From: Flavonifractor sp. An306
GTDB taxonomy: Bacteria; Bacillota; Clostridia; Oscillospirales; Oscillospiraceae
DNA: 64,000 bases
Reading direction: 5' to 3'
NCBI RefSeq assembly: GCF_002159455.1
Contig: NZ_NFIQ01000009.1
Location: 1 to 64,000, forward strand
The notes under the pieces were generated by a model. It was not told where the DNA came from. It saw only the letters and a list, made by a program, of their open reading frames with translations, and did not search any database. Positions within the stretch are counted from its first letter, which is position 1. Each line of letters begins with the position of its first letter. Of this stretch, positions 26,464 through 34,515 are shown piece by piece. Made by a program: the position numbers and the translations under genes.

Positions 26464-26524
26464 ATAAACCCTCCTAAAGAATGTGGAAAACTGTGGCCGT
26501 CAGCAACGATGAAGTTCTACTCTA

Positions 26525-26552
26525 ATTTTAGAGAAAGCCTATATATTGTCAA
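26525..26552 (-). promoter_or_regulatory. Probable sigma-70-type promoter of the activator gene
   Basis: On the minus strand TTGACA (26547-26552) and TAAAAT (26525-26530) with a 16-nt spacer, about 60 nt before the start. Confidence 0.6.
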
Positions 26553-26645
26553 GGAAAATTACCCTTGATCCGGCTGATGTAGAATCTGGTTGTCCGCCCC
26601 CCTCAGCTGCCAGTCCGGATTTTTGCACCGGCTGGCCCAAACCTC

Positions 26646-26686
26646 TTGACAGATCTGGCATTCAGGCATATAATTAACAAAGTTAA
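26646..26686 (+). promoter_or_regulatory. Consensus promoter and palindromic operator of the marR gene
   Basis: TTGACA (26646-26651), a 17-nt spacer and TATAAT (26669-26674) match the consensus exactly. TTAACAAAGTTAA (26674-26686), a 5-3-5 palindrome, overlaps the start point and is the likely MarR site. Confidence 0.85.
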
Positions 26687-26711
26687 GTATATGCAGGAGG
26701 ACAATATCCGG

Positions 26712-27158
26712 ATGGAATGGACTGATATGATGCACTACCAGCAGCAGATGCAAAAGCTGGCCCGGGCTCTGCTGCCCCCGCGCAAAGCTGTGCTCACCGC
26801 CAGCGAATGCGAGCTTTTGTCCCGGCTCTACTTGCAGCCGGAGCAAAACACACCCGTCTTGCTCAGTCAGAGCAGCGGCATGAAAATAGAGGCGGTGAGC
26901 CGCTGCCTGAAGGCGCTCCACGAAAAAGGCTGCATTCGCAAGCAGCGGCAGACCACCGATGAGCGCAGTTACCGGCTGTTCCTCACAGAAACCGGCCTGA
27001 CAGAGCTGAAAAAGGGCTGCGAGTGCATATTGCAGCCCTTCTATGACCTGTGGCGCAGCTCCAAGGAAGATTTTGAGGCGTTTGTGTATTACGCGGACAG
27101 ACTGGCCGCCCATATAGAGAAAGGGCAGGGAAAGAACCGTGACCATGAAGTTTTATGA
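26712..27158 (+). CDS. MarR-family transcriptional regulator
   Basis: 148 residues from ATG 26712 (MEWTDMMHYQQQ), with AGGAGG 11 nt upstream; upstream starts lie inside the promoter. The winged helix is at about 45-105 (LTASECELLSRLYLQ, SSGMKIEAVSRCLKALHEKGCI, DERSYRLFLTETG). It overlaps the following transporter-like gene by 14 nt and probably controls both from the palindrome in its promoter. Confidence 0.85.
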   Translation: MEWTDMMHYQQQMQKLARALLPPRKAVLTASECELLSRLYLQPEQNTPVLLSQSSGMKIEAVSRCLKALHEKGCIRKQRQTTDERSYRLFLTETGLTELKKGCECILQPFYDLWRSSKEDFEAFVYYADRLAAHIEKGQGKNRDHEVL

Positions 27159-28209
27159 CGCGCTGCAGCTGGACCCCGCCATCCTGAAGCGGAAGAGCGC
27201 CGCCTGCGGCGCAAAGCGGGAAAAAGCCTATTACTGGGCCGCCATGGCGGCCCGCTCGGTTTTGATCGTCTCCTTCGCCATCGTGTTTATCAGCCTGCTG
27301 TCCAATCTGTTCGGCGCGGACAACACCCCTCTTGCGGTGGCCTTGTTCTGCATGATGCTGGGCATCCGCTTTGTCAATTTTGAATACTGCGCCGGCGACT
27401 CCCTTCTGACTCTGGCGGCGGCGCTGGCTATTCTGGTGCTGGCCCCCAGCGCGGCGGCGGCAGCCCCGGCGGTACTGCTGATCCCGCTGCATTTCGGGGC
27501 CTTTTTCGCCCTGCTGTATATCACCACCCAGCGGCCCGAAATGGGAAACGGCGGGCTGTACAGCTTTGCCTACATCTACCTGACGGGCAACCCGGTATTT
27601 GGGGAGGCCCTGCTCCGCCGGGGGCTTCTAGCCGTGGTGGGCTTCGTGCTCTGCGGCGGGATTTTGCTGCTTAAGCACCGGGGACAGCACAAGGCCACCC
27701 GTTTTCATCATGTGGTGCGGCGCTTTGACCTTACCAATCCGGTTCACCTGTGGCAGCTGCGTATGACCCTTGGCGTCAGTCTGGTATTGACCGCCGGACA
27801 GATGTTCGGCGTGGAGCGGTTTATGTGGATGGGCTTTGCCTGCGCCTCCCTGCTGTCGGCGTATCCCTACTCCGGCAATACCTCCGTCCGCTTCCGGCAG
27901 CGGCTTGTGGGCGCCGCGGCGGGCTGCGGGGCATTTTTCCTGCTTTATCTGACGACGCCCGAGGCTTTCCACCCGCTGATGGGGCCGCTGGGCGGGCTGT
28001 GCCTGGGCTTCTGCACGGATTACCGGTACAAAACAGCCATGAACTGCTTCGGCGCGCTGATGCTGGGCGCCGGAATTTACGGCCTTCAGGGGGCGGTCAT
28101 CCTGCGCATGGTGGACACCTTCCTGGGCGTAAGCTTCGGTCTGGTATTTGCGGCCCTCTTCCACCGGCTGGCAGCCGTCCGGCTCCTGCCCCAGCCGGAA
28201 GGAGAATGA
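27145..28209 (+). CDS. FUSC/aromatic-acid-exporter-like membrane protein
   Basis: 354 residues from ATG 27145 (MKFYDALQLDP). Two blocks of hydrophobic helices (about 35-165 and 210-340) separated by a basic linker (KHRGQHKATRFHHVVRRFDL) are arranged like the repeated membrane halves of FUSC/YccS-type proteins, which export aromatic or other organic acids. Reading starts inside the 3' end of the marR gene, a typical regulator-exporter pair. Substrate unknown. Confidence 0.7.
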   Translation: MKFYDALQLDPAILKRKSAACGAKREKAYYWAAMAARSVLIVSFAIVFISLLSNLFGADNTPLAVALFCMMLGIRFVNFEYCAGDSLLTLAAALAILVLAPSAAAAAPAVLLIPLHFGAFFALLYITTQRPEMGNGGLYSFAYIYLTGNPVFGEALLRRGLLAVVGFVLCGGILLLKHRGQHKATRFHHVVRRFDLTNPVHLWQLRMTLGVSLVLTAGQMFGVERFMWMGFACASLLSAYPYSGNTSVRFRQRLVGAAAGCGAFFLLYLTTPEAFHPLMGPLGGLCLGFCTDYRYKTAMNCFGALMLGAGIYGLQGAVILRMVDTFLGVSFGLVFAALFHRLAAVRLLPQPEGE

Positions 28210-28253
28210 CCGGAGACCTTTGTAACAGCTTTCTTACATTTCTTCCAGATGCC

Positions 28254-28282
28254 TTGCGCCTCCGCTTTAAATGGGTTATATT
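28254..28282 (+). promoter_or_regulatory. Promoter of the XRE gene
   Basis: TTGCGC (28254-28259), a 17-nt spacer and TATATT (28277-28282), 45 nt upstream of the start. Confidence 0.55.
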
Positions 28283-28327
28283 GTTATATTAATTGTCCCA
28301 CACACAGCGAGAATGGAGGCGGTCTCT

Positions 28328-28843
28328 ATGGCATGTACCCGATTCCCGGTCATCGACCCTGCCGCCACCGGCAGAAACATCGCCCGGCTGCGGCAGGAGC
28401 GGGGCTTCACCGTCCGGGATCTCCAGCGGTTTTTCGGCTTTGAGGAGCCCCAGGCCATCTACAAATGGCAGCGGGGACAGAGCCTGCCCAGCATCGACAA
28501 CCTCTACGCCCTCAGCCACCTGTTTCAGATCTCCATGAACGAGATTCTGGTACCCGTTTCTCCCGTTTACGCAGTTGAGCAGCAGGCTTCCGCCTGCTGC
28601 TCAACTCTTTTTATTCCATATGACCGCCGGACACAGGGGGTATGGCAAACCTTCGGAGCCGCATGGGCCCTTATCCGCCGGAGCCCCGGCGCTCCCCGTC
28701 CCCGAAAGGAAGGGGAGCGCCTGCGGCTTTCCAGGCGACTTCATCTAATACATCCATCAGGCGAACCTGAAACGGAGGGAGACGTATTTGCGGGGCTGTG
28801 CAGTGACAAGGTTTGCGGGGGGAGCACATGCGACGGGGCGTAA
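28328..28843 (+). CDS. XRE-family regulator whose frame crosses a terminator
   Basis: From ATG 28328 (MACTRFPVIDPAATG, GGAGGCGG 7-8 nt upstream) the first ~78 residues form a compact helix-turn-helix protein (NIARLRQERGFTVRDLQ, YKWQRGQSLPSIDNLYALS, MNEILVPV). The frame stays open to 28843 (171 residues), but codons 82-95 are the stem-loop and T-run of a strong terminator. Most transcripts should therefore end without a stop codon, and the residues beyond ~95 are low-complexity and unlike a conserved protein. The functional product is probably the first 80-95 residues. Confidence 0.75.
   Translation: MACTRFPVIDPAATGRNIARLRQERGFTVRDLQRFFGFEEPQAIYKWQRGQSLPSIDNLYALSHLFQISMNEILVPVSPVYAVEQQASACCSTLFIPYDRRTQGVWQTFGAAWALIRRSPGAPRPRKEGERLRLSRRLHLIHPSGEPETEGDVFAGLCSDKVCGGSTCDGA
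28573..28612 (+). terminator. Rho-independent terminator inside the XRE reading frame
   Basis: A 15-bp perfect stem (28573-28587 with 28592-28606, core GAGCAGCAGGC), a TTCC loop and CTTTTTATT. It lies 230 nt before the stop codon of the frame it interrupts. Confidence 0.88.
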
Positions 28844-29023
28844 AACGCAGCGCGAGGCAAAGGACGGACAGAAAGAAACCGGCCAGACTGGCCGCCGTTT
28901 CCGATCCCAGTGTTTGACTCCTCTGCAAGGCACGCAGCATCATAGTTCATCTGCGTCTGAACCGGCCCCCAGCGGCCCTTCCGGTTTGCCATACCCCCCG
29001 TGCCCGGAGAGGACGGGGCATCA

Positions 29024-29680
29024 CTATGCTCCGGCGTGTCTGCCGCCGGCCGCTTTCTCAATGAAGTCGGTCAGGATCACATCGAAGCTGTCGTTGAGAT
29101 CAAAGGGCGGCGTATAGTCCACTTCGGTATTCACCAGGCACCGGTCCATCTCCATGGAGAGCGCATCCGCCTTTTTCCCCAGGGCGGCCGCCAGCCCGCG
29201 GAGCTTGTTGCGGTCAAAGTCGATGGTAACCACCTGTTTGGCGTCGCAGCGGTAGGCCACCTGGTTCCCGTCGCCGTTGAACCGGTATCCGGAGCCGCCG
29301 CCCGGGATCAGCTTCTCGCTGTTGCGCAGGGCGGTCATATCGCGGAACACCCGGGCCAGGGCCTGCCGCTGCCGGTTGAGGCCCACCTCGCTGTCCATAT
29401 CCAGCGCCAGCCTGCTCTTGGCATCGTGAATGGCCCTGCTGAGGATTTCCCGCTCTTCCATCATGGCCATGAGGAATCCGGCGATTTCGTTGGCATGGCC
29501 GGCATACTCGCTGGGGGCGTTCTCCTCCACCACCACGTCCTGGGCGTCGCCCATCACCTTGCTGCGCAGATGGGTCGTCTTGACCTTGAGAATGTTCCGG
29601 TGATCCTCCAGAATGTCTATGGCCTGGTCCATCACAAGCTGGAGCTTATTCTGGGTGCGAAACGCATCTTTCAGGTTCAT
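29024..29680 (-). CDS. Conserved-looking protein of unknown function
   Basis: 218 residues, with AAAAAGGAGGCAGG before the ATG. It is mainly helical: a helical first half (MNLKDAFRTQNKLQLVMDQ is the start, then EEREILSRAIHDAKSRL), a Gly-rich turn (GGGSGYRFNGDGNQVAYRC) and a final SFDVILTDFIEKAA. There is no signal peptide, membrane span or known catalytic motif. It stands alone between the XRE genes. The 28844-29023 and 29681-29868 gaps show no further gene. Confidence 0.7.
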   Translation of the reverse strand: MNLKDAFRTQNKLQLVMDQAIDILEDHRNILKVKTTHLRSKVMGDAQDVVVEENAPSEYAGHANEIAGFLMAMMEEREILSRAIHDAKSRLALDMDSEVGLNRQRQALARVFRDMTALRNSEKLIPGGGSGYRFNGDGNQVAYRCDAKQVVTIDFDRNKLRGLAAALGKKADALSMEMDRCLVNTEVDYTPPFDLNDSFDVILTDFIEKAAGGRHAGA

Positions 29681-29868
29681 TCAGCCTGCCTCCTTTTTGC
29701 TTTCGTTGGGTTTATCATAGCTCCGCTCCGCCCGTTTGTCATTGAACCGCTGGTTGAATCCGCTGTCTGTCAATAAAACGGGCGAAACTGACGGCTTTGG
29801 TTGGTGGCGTTTTGTCCGCCGAAGCGGTATACTGGAAAAAACGGAAGCGCAAAGAGGGAGGAACTGTA

Positions 29869-29981
29869 ATGCGTTTAGGAAGCAGTTTGTACCACGCCCG
29901 GAAAAAGAGCGGCCTGTCCCAGGAAAGCGTGGCGGAAAAGCTGGGGGTCAGCCGCCAGACCATCTCAAAATGGGAGACCGA
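29869..29981 (+). pseudogene. 5' half of XRE-family regulator split by the element
   Basis: Starts at ATG 29869 behind GGGAGGAAC and encodes a helix-turn-helix (MRLGSSLYHARKKSGLSQES, KLGVSRQTISKWET). After codon 37 the frame enters element DNA and stops at 29995. The missing remainder is at 46615-46951; joining 29981 to 46615 gives ...KWETDETLPDIRQSKRLAML... in frame. As it stands only a 42-residue helix-turn-helix peptide could be made, which might still bind DNA. Confidence 0.92.
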
Positions 29982-30002
29982 AGTTTCCCATAGTTAAGGA
30001 TA
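29971..30002 (+). repeat. attL: left junction of the integrated element
   Basis: Chromosomal TGGGAGACCGA (29971-29981) resembles TGGGAAACAGA at the right junction; the shared GA (29980-29981) is the probable crossover dinucleotide. The element end 29983-30002 (GTTTCCCATAGTTAAGGATA) is the inverted copy, 19 of 20, of 46592-46611. Confidence 0.88.
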
Positions 30003-30010
30003 CCACACCA

Positions 30011-30025
30011 CAAACCCACGCTTAC
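30011..30025 (+). repeat. CCCACGCTTAC motif, left-end copy
   Basis: CAAACCCACGCTTAC here matches the motif that flanks the recombinase promoter in inverted orientation (44901-44910 and 44934-44947). It lies 40 nt before the first element gene; a common DNA-binding protein may recognise all three. Confidence 0.6.
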
Positions 30026-30062
30026 ACTACTTCCAAAACATCAAATTTTGGAGGTACTCCCC

Positions 30063-30317
30063 ATGAAAAAACTGATTTCCTGTGAGTTTAATATCGACAC
30101 CGCCTGTGTGGAGCTGAAGTATTCTGACGGCAGCATGATTTCTATTAACTGCACCGCTGTAGAGGACGAAGTTGCGAATAGCCGTTTCCAGCGGTCTGAA
30201 CTGGACTGGCTCATCCACAACGATCCGCTGTCCTATGCAGAATTGATTTTGAATGGCGATCCGGAAGAATACCTGCGAACCGTAACGGAGGCTCCACAGT
30301 TAGATTTTGATTCATAA
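30063..30317 (+). CDS. Small DUF6061-like protein
   Basis: 84 residues from ATG 30063 behind TTTTGGAGG. Compact sequence (MKKLISCEFNIDTACVELKY, DGSMISINCTAVEDEV, QRSELDWLIHNDPLSYAELIL) typical of small accessory proteins of Firmicutes integrative elements (DUF6061). Function unknown. It is the first gene at the left end and is followed by a strong terminator. Confidence 0.75.
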   Translation: MKKLISCEFNIDTACVELKYSDGSMISINCTAVEDEVANSRFQRSELDWLIHNDPLSYAELILNGDPEEYLRTVTEAPQLDFDS

Positions 30318-30320
30318 GCA

Positions 30321-30368
30321 AAGCCGCCAGAGGCACATCCATGAGATGCTGCTTCTGGCGGCTTTTTT
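30321..30368 (+). terminator. Terminator after the DUF6061-like gene
   Basis: AAGCCGCCAGAGGCA pairs with TGCTTCTGGCGGCTT (one bulge) across 30321-30363 and is followed by TTTTT. It also covers the end of the convergent XRE gene. Confidence 0.85.
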
Positions 30369-30678
30369 ACATTTTGTCAATCAAAGCAAACACTACCGCT
30401 TGTTGCTCTTCACTCAATCTTGACCATCGTTCCAGGAGCTTCCTTTGTGAATCAGTCAGAGAAACCGGTGAATCTTCTTCTGCGAATAGCTGAGAAAGCG
30501 TGATGCCAAAAGCCATGCAGATTTTTTCCAACGACGGAATAGTGGGAACCATATTCTTACGATACCACGAGGAGATCGTAGATTGAGGCAAACCAGAGCG
30601 TTCTGCAAGCTGATACTCCGTCCAGCCCCGCTCCTCTCGATATGTGGTTATGGCAGAGAGAATATCTTTCACCTGCAT
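30367..30678 (-). CDS. XRE-family regulator of the element
   Basis: 103 residues from ATG 30678 (AAGGGGTG upstream). Helix-turn-helix at about 8-62 (YREERGWTEYQLAERSGLPQ, STISSWYRK, PTIPSLEKICMAFGITLSQL) followed by a short helical tail (LTDSQRKLLERWSRLSEEQQ) as in many mobile-element repressors. Transcribed divergently from the SLOG gene; a -10-like TATAAT lies on the minus strand at 30706-30711 and a 10-bp inverted repeat spans the shared promoter region. Confidence 0.85.
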   Translation of the reverse strand: MQVKDILSAITTYREERGWTEYQLAERSGLPQSTISSWYRKNMVPTIPSLEKICMAFGITLSQLFAEEDSPVSLTDSQRKLLERWSRLSEEQQAVVFALIDKM

Positions 30679-30685
30679 CACCCCT

Positions 30686-30773
30686 TTGCTTGTGTTCTTC
30701 GTAAATTATACTTTTGTTTGTCGTTGCTCTTTAATAATTTTAATCGCATAATTTTAACGATATACACAAGCAA
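30686..30773. promoter_or_regulatory. Inverted repeat flanking a divergent promoter region
   Basis: TTGCTTGTGT (30686-30695) and ACACAAGCAA (30764-30773) are perfect inversions placed at the two ends of the AT-rich 111-nt region between the XRE and SLOG genes, one close to each ribosome site. They are candidate sites for the XRE protein. Confidence 0.5.
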
Positions 30774-30789
30774 AAGGAGAATGATTTCA

Positions 30790-31254
30790 GTGAGCCAGAA
30801 AAGCTGTTTCTTTATTGGGCACAGAGAAACACCGGAAGAAATTTACCCAGTGCTATGCGCCGCTGTTGAGGAGCATATAGTCCGCTACGGCGTTACTGAA
30901 TTTATTGTTGGTCGTTATGGATGTTTTGACGGTCTTGCGGCAAAAGCCGTAAAAACCGCAAAACAAACCCATTCAGAAGTCGAACTGACATTATTGCTGC
31001 CGTACCATCCAGCAGAGCGCCCGATTCCTGTACCGGATGGATTTGACAGCACCTACTATCCTCCGGGGATGGAAAATGTCCCTCGTAAGGTTGCTATTGT
31101 CAGGGCAAATCGGTATATGGTCGATCATACTGATTTCCTCATTGCCTATGCGTGGCACCCTGCCAGCAATGCAAGAGATCTTCTCGAATATGCAAGAAAA
31201 AGAGAGGGCAAGGGATTAATCCATGTGACAGCCTTGCCGCATATTGATTTATAA
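30790..31254 (+). CDS. SLOG-domain protein
   Basis: 154 residues from GTG 30790 (AAGGAG 10 nt upstream; the ATG at 30781 is too close to it). The Rossmann-like SLOG core is seen in SCFFIGHRETPEE, FIVGRYGCFDGLAAKAVK, LTLLLPYHP and the late YAWHPASNARDLLEYARK. SLOG proteins bind nucleotides or nucleotide-derived signals and occur in phage and integrative elements. The role here is unknown. A 15-bp inverted repeat follows the stop. Confidence 0.8.
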   Translation: MSQKSCFFIGHRETPEEIYPVLCAAVEEHIVRYGVTEFIVGRYGCFDGLAAKAVKTAKQTHSEVELTLLLPYHPAERPIPVPDGFDSTYYPPGMENVPRKVAIVRANRYMVDHTDFLIAYAWHPASNARDLLEYARKREGKGLIHVTALPHIDL

Positions 31255-31257
31255 GAA

Positions 31258-31307
31258 AAAGTCATTACTTTTATATAGTTTTTTATCTTGCGAAAAGTAA
31301 TGACTTT
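31258..31307 (+). terminator. Inverted repeat between the SLOG gene and the restriction operon
   Basis: AAAGTCATTACTTTT (31258-31272) and its perfect inversion (31293-31307), loop 20 nt with an internal TTTTTT. It may end SLOG transcription or serve as operator of the Phd-hsd operon, whose first start lies 45 nt downstream. Confidence 0.6.
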
Positions 31308-31352
31308 GTGTTAAAATTTAATCGACATATTTTGCCGAAAAGAGGTGGTTTT

Positions 31353-31556
31353 GTGGCGAAAAAGAGGTCCGATTCTACCGTGACGCCGGATTACGAAGCA
31401 ATTACATCATTTCAAAAAGGCCAGGCTTCACGCATTTTCAAGGAAGTGAACGAGCAGGACAAGGTTTTAATTGTCAGCAAGCAAAACAAGCCGCAGAACG
31501 TCGTTATCTCATACGAACGGTATAAGAGACTCAGGGAAGAGGGAGCAGATATATGA
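31353..31556 (+). CDS. Phd/YefM-like protein leading the hsd operon
   Basis: 67 residues from GTG 31353 (GAGGTGG 5 nt upstream). The segment SFQKGQASRIFKEVNEQDKVLIVSKQ, read as FKEVNEQDK...VLIVSKQNKPQNVVIS, has the Phd/YefM antitoxin fold pattern (N-terminal DNA-binding strand-helix, then the conserved N-x-P-x-A/V-V-ISYE-RY motif). No toxin gene accompanies it; instead the stop overlaps the hsdM start (ATGA). It may be a transcriptional regulator of the restriction-modification operon. Confidence 0.8.
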   Translation: MAKKRSDSTVTPDYEAITSFQKGQASRIFKEVNEQDKVLIVSKQNKPQNVVISYERYKRLREEGADI

Positions 31557-33268
31557 ACATCAATGAACAGGCCAATTTTATATGGAGCATAGCCGATTTG
31601 CTGCGTGGCGATTTCAAACAGAGCGAATACGGCAAGGTGATTCTGCCCTTTACTGTGCTGCGTCGCTTTGACTGTGTGCTGGCACCTTCCAAGGCAAAAA
31701 TTTTGGAGGCCAATAAGACTTTGACGGTCAGCAACAAGCGCCCTATTTTTAAGCGCATGACTGGCCATGATTACTATAATGTCAGCCAGTTCGATTTCGA
31801 AAAACTGATGGATGACAGCAACGCTATCGAAGCCAATCTGCGGGATTACATCAATGGCTTTTCCGAAGATGTCCGTGAAATCATGGACAACTTTGAAATT
31901 TTCGGGGTAATCGATCGTCTATCAAGGGCGAATCTGCTTTATCTGGTCGTACAGCGTTTTGCGGAGATTGATATGAGCGATACCCAGATTGACAATCTGG
32001 AAATGGGGTATATGTTCGAGGAATTGATCCGGCGATTTTCTGAGCAGTCCAACGAAACCGCTGGTGAGCACTTCACGCCCCGTGAGGTAATCGAACTAAT
32101 GGTAGAAGTGCTGCTCGATCCCGATATGGACGAAATTGCAAATACTGATGGAAAGGTCATTACCATTCTAGACCCGGCCTGCGGCACGGGTGGAATGCTG
32201 TCCGTTGCCCAGAACAAAATGGAGTCTCTGAACAGTACGACCCAGGTAATCCCCTTTGGGCAGGAATTAAACCCCGAAACATACGCAACGTGCCGTTCCG
32301 ATATGATTTTGAAAGGTAATACCAACAGCCGTATCGTTTTGGGAAACAGCTTCAACGAGGACGGATTCAAGTCCCAGACCTTTGACTATATGCTGAGCAA
32401 CCCTCCTTTTGGCGTGGAGTGGAAAAAGGTAGAGAAGTTCATTAAGGACGAAGCGGCTTCTCAAGGGTATCGTGGCAGATTTGGCGCTGGTTTGCCTCGT
32501 ATCTCGGACGGTTCTTTCCTGTTTCTACAGCATCTGATTTCCAAAATGAATCCGCCGGAAAAAGGCGGAAGCCGCATTGGTATTGTCTTTAACGGTTCGC
32601 CCATGTTCTCCGGCGATGCCGGAAGCGGAGAAAGTGAAATCCGCCGCTGGATTATTGAAAATGATCTGCTGGAGGCTATTATTGGCCTTCCGGATCAGCT
32701 GTTCTACAACACCGGCATTACCACTTATATCTGGATTTTGACCAACCGCAAAGAGAACCGAAGGAAAGGAAAAGTGCGTCTGATCAACGGAGCCGGTTTC
32801 TATGAAAAGATGCGCAAGGGTCTCGGCAACAAGCGAAACATGATCAGCCCGGAAAATCGTGCGGACCTGGTGCGCCTGTACAGCACCTACGAGCCGGATG
32901 AGAACTATATGGATCTGGATAATGAAGATTTCGGATACCGGAAAATTGTTATAGAACGTCCCCTGTACAACGAAGATGGCACACCGGTAACCGACCGCAA
33001 AGGCAATAGAAAAGCAGATGCCTCCCTTCGTGACTACGAAATGGTGCCGTTGAAGGAAGACATCCACGAATATTTCAATCGTGAGGTTCTGCCGTTTGTG
33101 CCGGATGCCTGGATTGACGAGAGCAAGACCAAAATCGGCTATGAGATTCCGTTTACCCGCTATTTCTACAAGTTCACTCCGCTGCGTGACAGTTCTGTAA
33201 TTATGGAAGATATTAGAGCTCTTGAGGAACGCATCCAAGCGAGCTTGGCGGAGGTGTTCTCGAAATGA
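31553..33268 (+). CDS. hsdM: Type I restriction-modification system, methyltransferase subunit
   Basis: 571 residues. N-terminal helical HsdM domain (NEQANFIWSIADLLRG), SAM-binding motif I DPACGTGG from Asp207 and the adenine N6-methyltransferase motif NPPF at 283-286. With HsdS it methylates adenine in the recognition site. Start and stop both overlap neighbouring genes by 4 nt (ATGA), showing a tight operon. Complete and apparently functional. Confidence 0.96.
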   Translation: MNINEQANFIWSIADLLRGDFKQSEYGKVILPFTVLRRFDCVLAPSKAKILEANKTLTVSNKRPIFKRMTGHDYYNVSQFDFEKLMDDSNAIEANLRDYINGFSEDVREIMDNFEIFGVIDRLSRANLLYLVVQRFAEIDMSDTQIDNLEMGYMFEELIRRFSEQSNETAGEHFTPREVIELMVEVLLDPDMDEIANTDGKVITILDPACGTGGMLSVAQNKMESLNSTTQVIPFGQELNPETYATCRSDMILKGNTNSRIVLGNSFNEDGFKSQTFDYMLSNPPFGVEWKKVEKFIKDEAASQGYRGRFGAGLPRISDGSFLFLQHLISKMNPPEKGGSRIGIVFNGSPMFSGDAGSGESEIRRWIIENDLLEAIIGLPDQLFYNTGITTYIWILTNRKENRRKGKVRLINGAGFYEKMRKGLGNKRNMISPENRADLVRLYSTYEPDENYMDLDNEDFGYRKIVIERPLYNEDGTPVTDRKGNRKADASLRDYEMVPLKEDIHEYFNREVLPFVPDAWIDESKTKIGYEIPFTRYFYKFTPLRDSSVIMEDIRALEERIQASLAEVFSK

Positions 33269-34515
33269 AGCGGTATGCAGAATATAAGGATACTGGAGTA
33301 GCATTTTTAGGCGAAATTCCTTTAGAGTGGACTATCAGCAAATTGAAATATTGCGTAAAAGTGCGTAATATAAAGAAAAACTATTTAGAAGGAATATATG
33401 TTGGGCTGGAAAACATTGAGCCACTCAATGGACGATACATAGAAGTTAATAATCAAGAAATCAATGGGGTATCAAGCGAATTTGTATCTGGCGATGTGCT
33501 TTTTGGAAAACTTAGACCATATTTGGGTAAATGTATTGTGGCCGAGTTCAATGGTATGTGCTCTACCGAATTTTTAGTTCTTGAGCCGTTAAAAGTGTGC
33601 AATCGTTATTTGAAGTACTGGTTTTTATCTGCGCCAGTAGTAGATGCTATAAACGCGTCTACCTATGGAGCAAAAATGCCACGTGCTAATTGGGATCATA
33701 TTGGTGAAATGGCATTACCATTACCAGCAAAATGTGTTCAAACATCGATAGCAAATTATTTAGATACAAAAGTCAACGCTATTGATGCCACAATTACTGA
33801 TAAAGACAAACAAATTAGGTTGCTGGAGGAAAAGCAAGTCTCTATCATCACCACTGCTGTGACCAAAGGAATCAATTCTACTACCGAAATGAAAGACAGC
33901 GGCACCGAGTGGCTTGGATATATCCCCTCTCATTGGAGAGTTGTACCTGCGAAAGCATTGTTTGCACAGAGCAAAGAAACCCGCCATGAAACGGATGTTC
34001 AGCTGACCGCCAGCCAAAAGTACGGCATTATCTCCCAAGAAGATTACATGGAGCGACAGAACTACAAAATTGTTTTGGCCGATAAAGGGCTTGAAAACTG
34101 GAAGCACGTCGAACCCAACGATTTCATAATTAGTTTGCGTAGCTTTCAAGGTGGGCTGGAGATCAGCTATATTCCCGGGTGCATCACATGGCATTACATC
34201 GTTCTGAAGCCTAAGGCGGGTGTAGAGCCAGAGTATTTCAAGTGGCTGTTTAAGTCTCCCCGATATATACAGGCATTGCAGCGCACGGCAAACTTTATCC
34301 GTGATGGTCAAGATCTGAGATTTTCAAACTTTGTGCAGGTTCCGCTGCCCTTGATTCCAATGGATGAGCAAAAAGAGATCGCCGAATATTTGAATAAGGA
34401 AACCGCACGAATTGACAGCATTATTGCAGATATTACAGAACAGATCGAAAAACTAAAGGAATACCGCCAAAGCGTCATTTCCGAGGTTGTAACTGGAAAG
34501 GTGGCAGTAGAATGA
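33265..34515 (+). CDS. hsdS: Type I restriction-modification system, specificity subunit
   Basis: 416 residues in the usual duplicated layout: target-recognition domain 1 (about 1-150), conserved helix (about 150-195, IANYLDTKVNAIDATITDKD), recognition domain 2 (about 205-365, starting DSGTEWLGYIPSHW) and a second conserved helix (EIAEYLNKETARIDSIIADI). It sets the split DNA sequence recognised by the complex. The DNA for domain 1 is clearly more AT-rich than that for domain 2, suggesting that this domain was exchanged. Confidence 0.94.
   Translation: MKRYAEYKDTGVAFLGEIPLEWTISKLKYCVKVRNIKKNYLEGIYVGLENIEPLNGRYIEVNNQEINGVSSEFVSGDVLFGKLRPYLGKCIVAEFNGMCSTEFLVLEPLKVCNRYLKYWFLSAPVVDAINASTYGAKMPRANWDHIGEMALPLPAKCVQTSIANYLDTKVNAIDATITDKDKQIRLLEEKQVSIITTAVTKGINSTTEMKDSGTEWLGYIPSHWRVVPAKALFAQSKETRHETDVQLTASQKYGIISQEDYMERQNYKIVLADKGLENWKHVEPNDFIISLRSFQGGLEISYIPGCITWHYIVLKPKAGVEPEYFKWLFKSPRYIQALQRTANFIRDGQDLRFSNFVQVPLPLIPMDEQKEIAEYLNKETARIDSIIADITEQIEKLKEYRQSVISEVVTGKVAVE

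Noticed and set aside
28844-29023. Search for a tRNA or small RNA gene in the gap before 29024
   Set aside because: No cloverleaf, promoter or terminator could be made out; repeated GC-rich stretches only.
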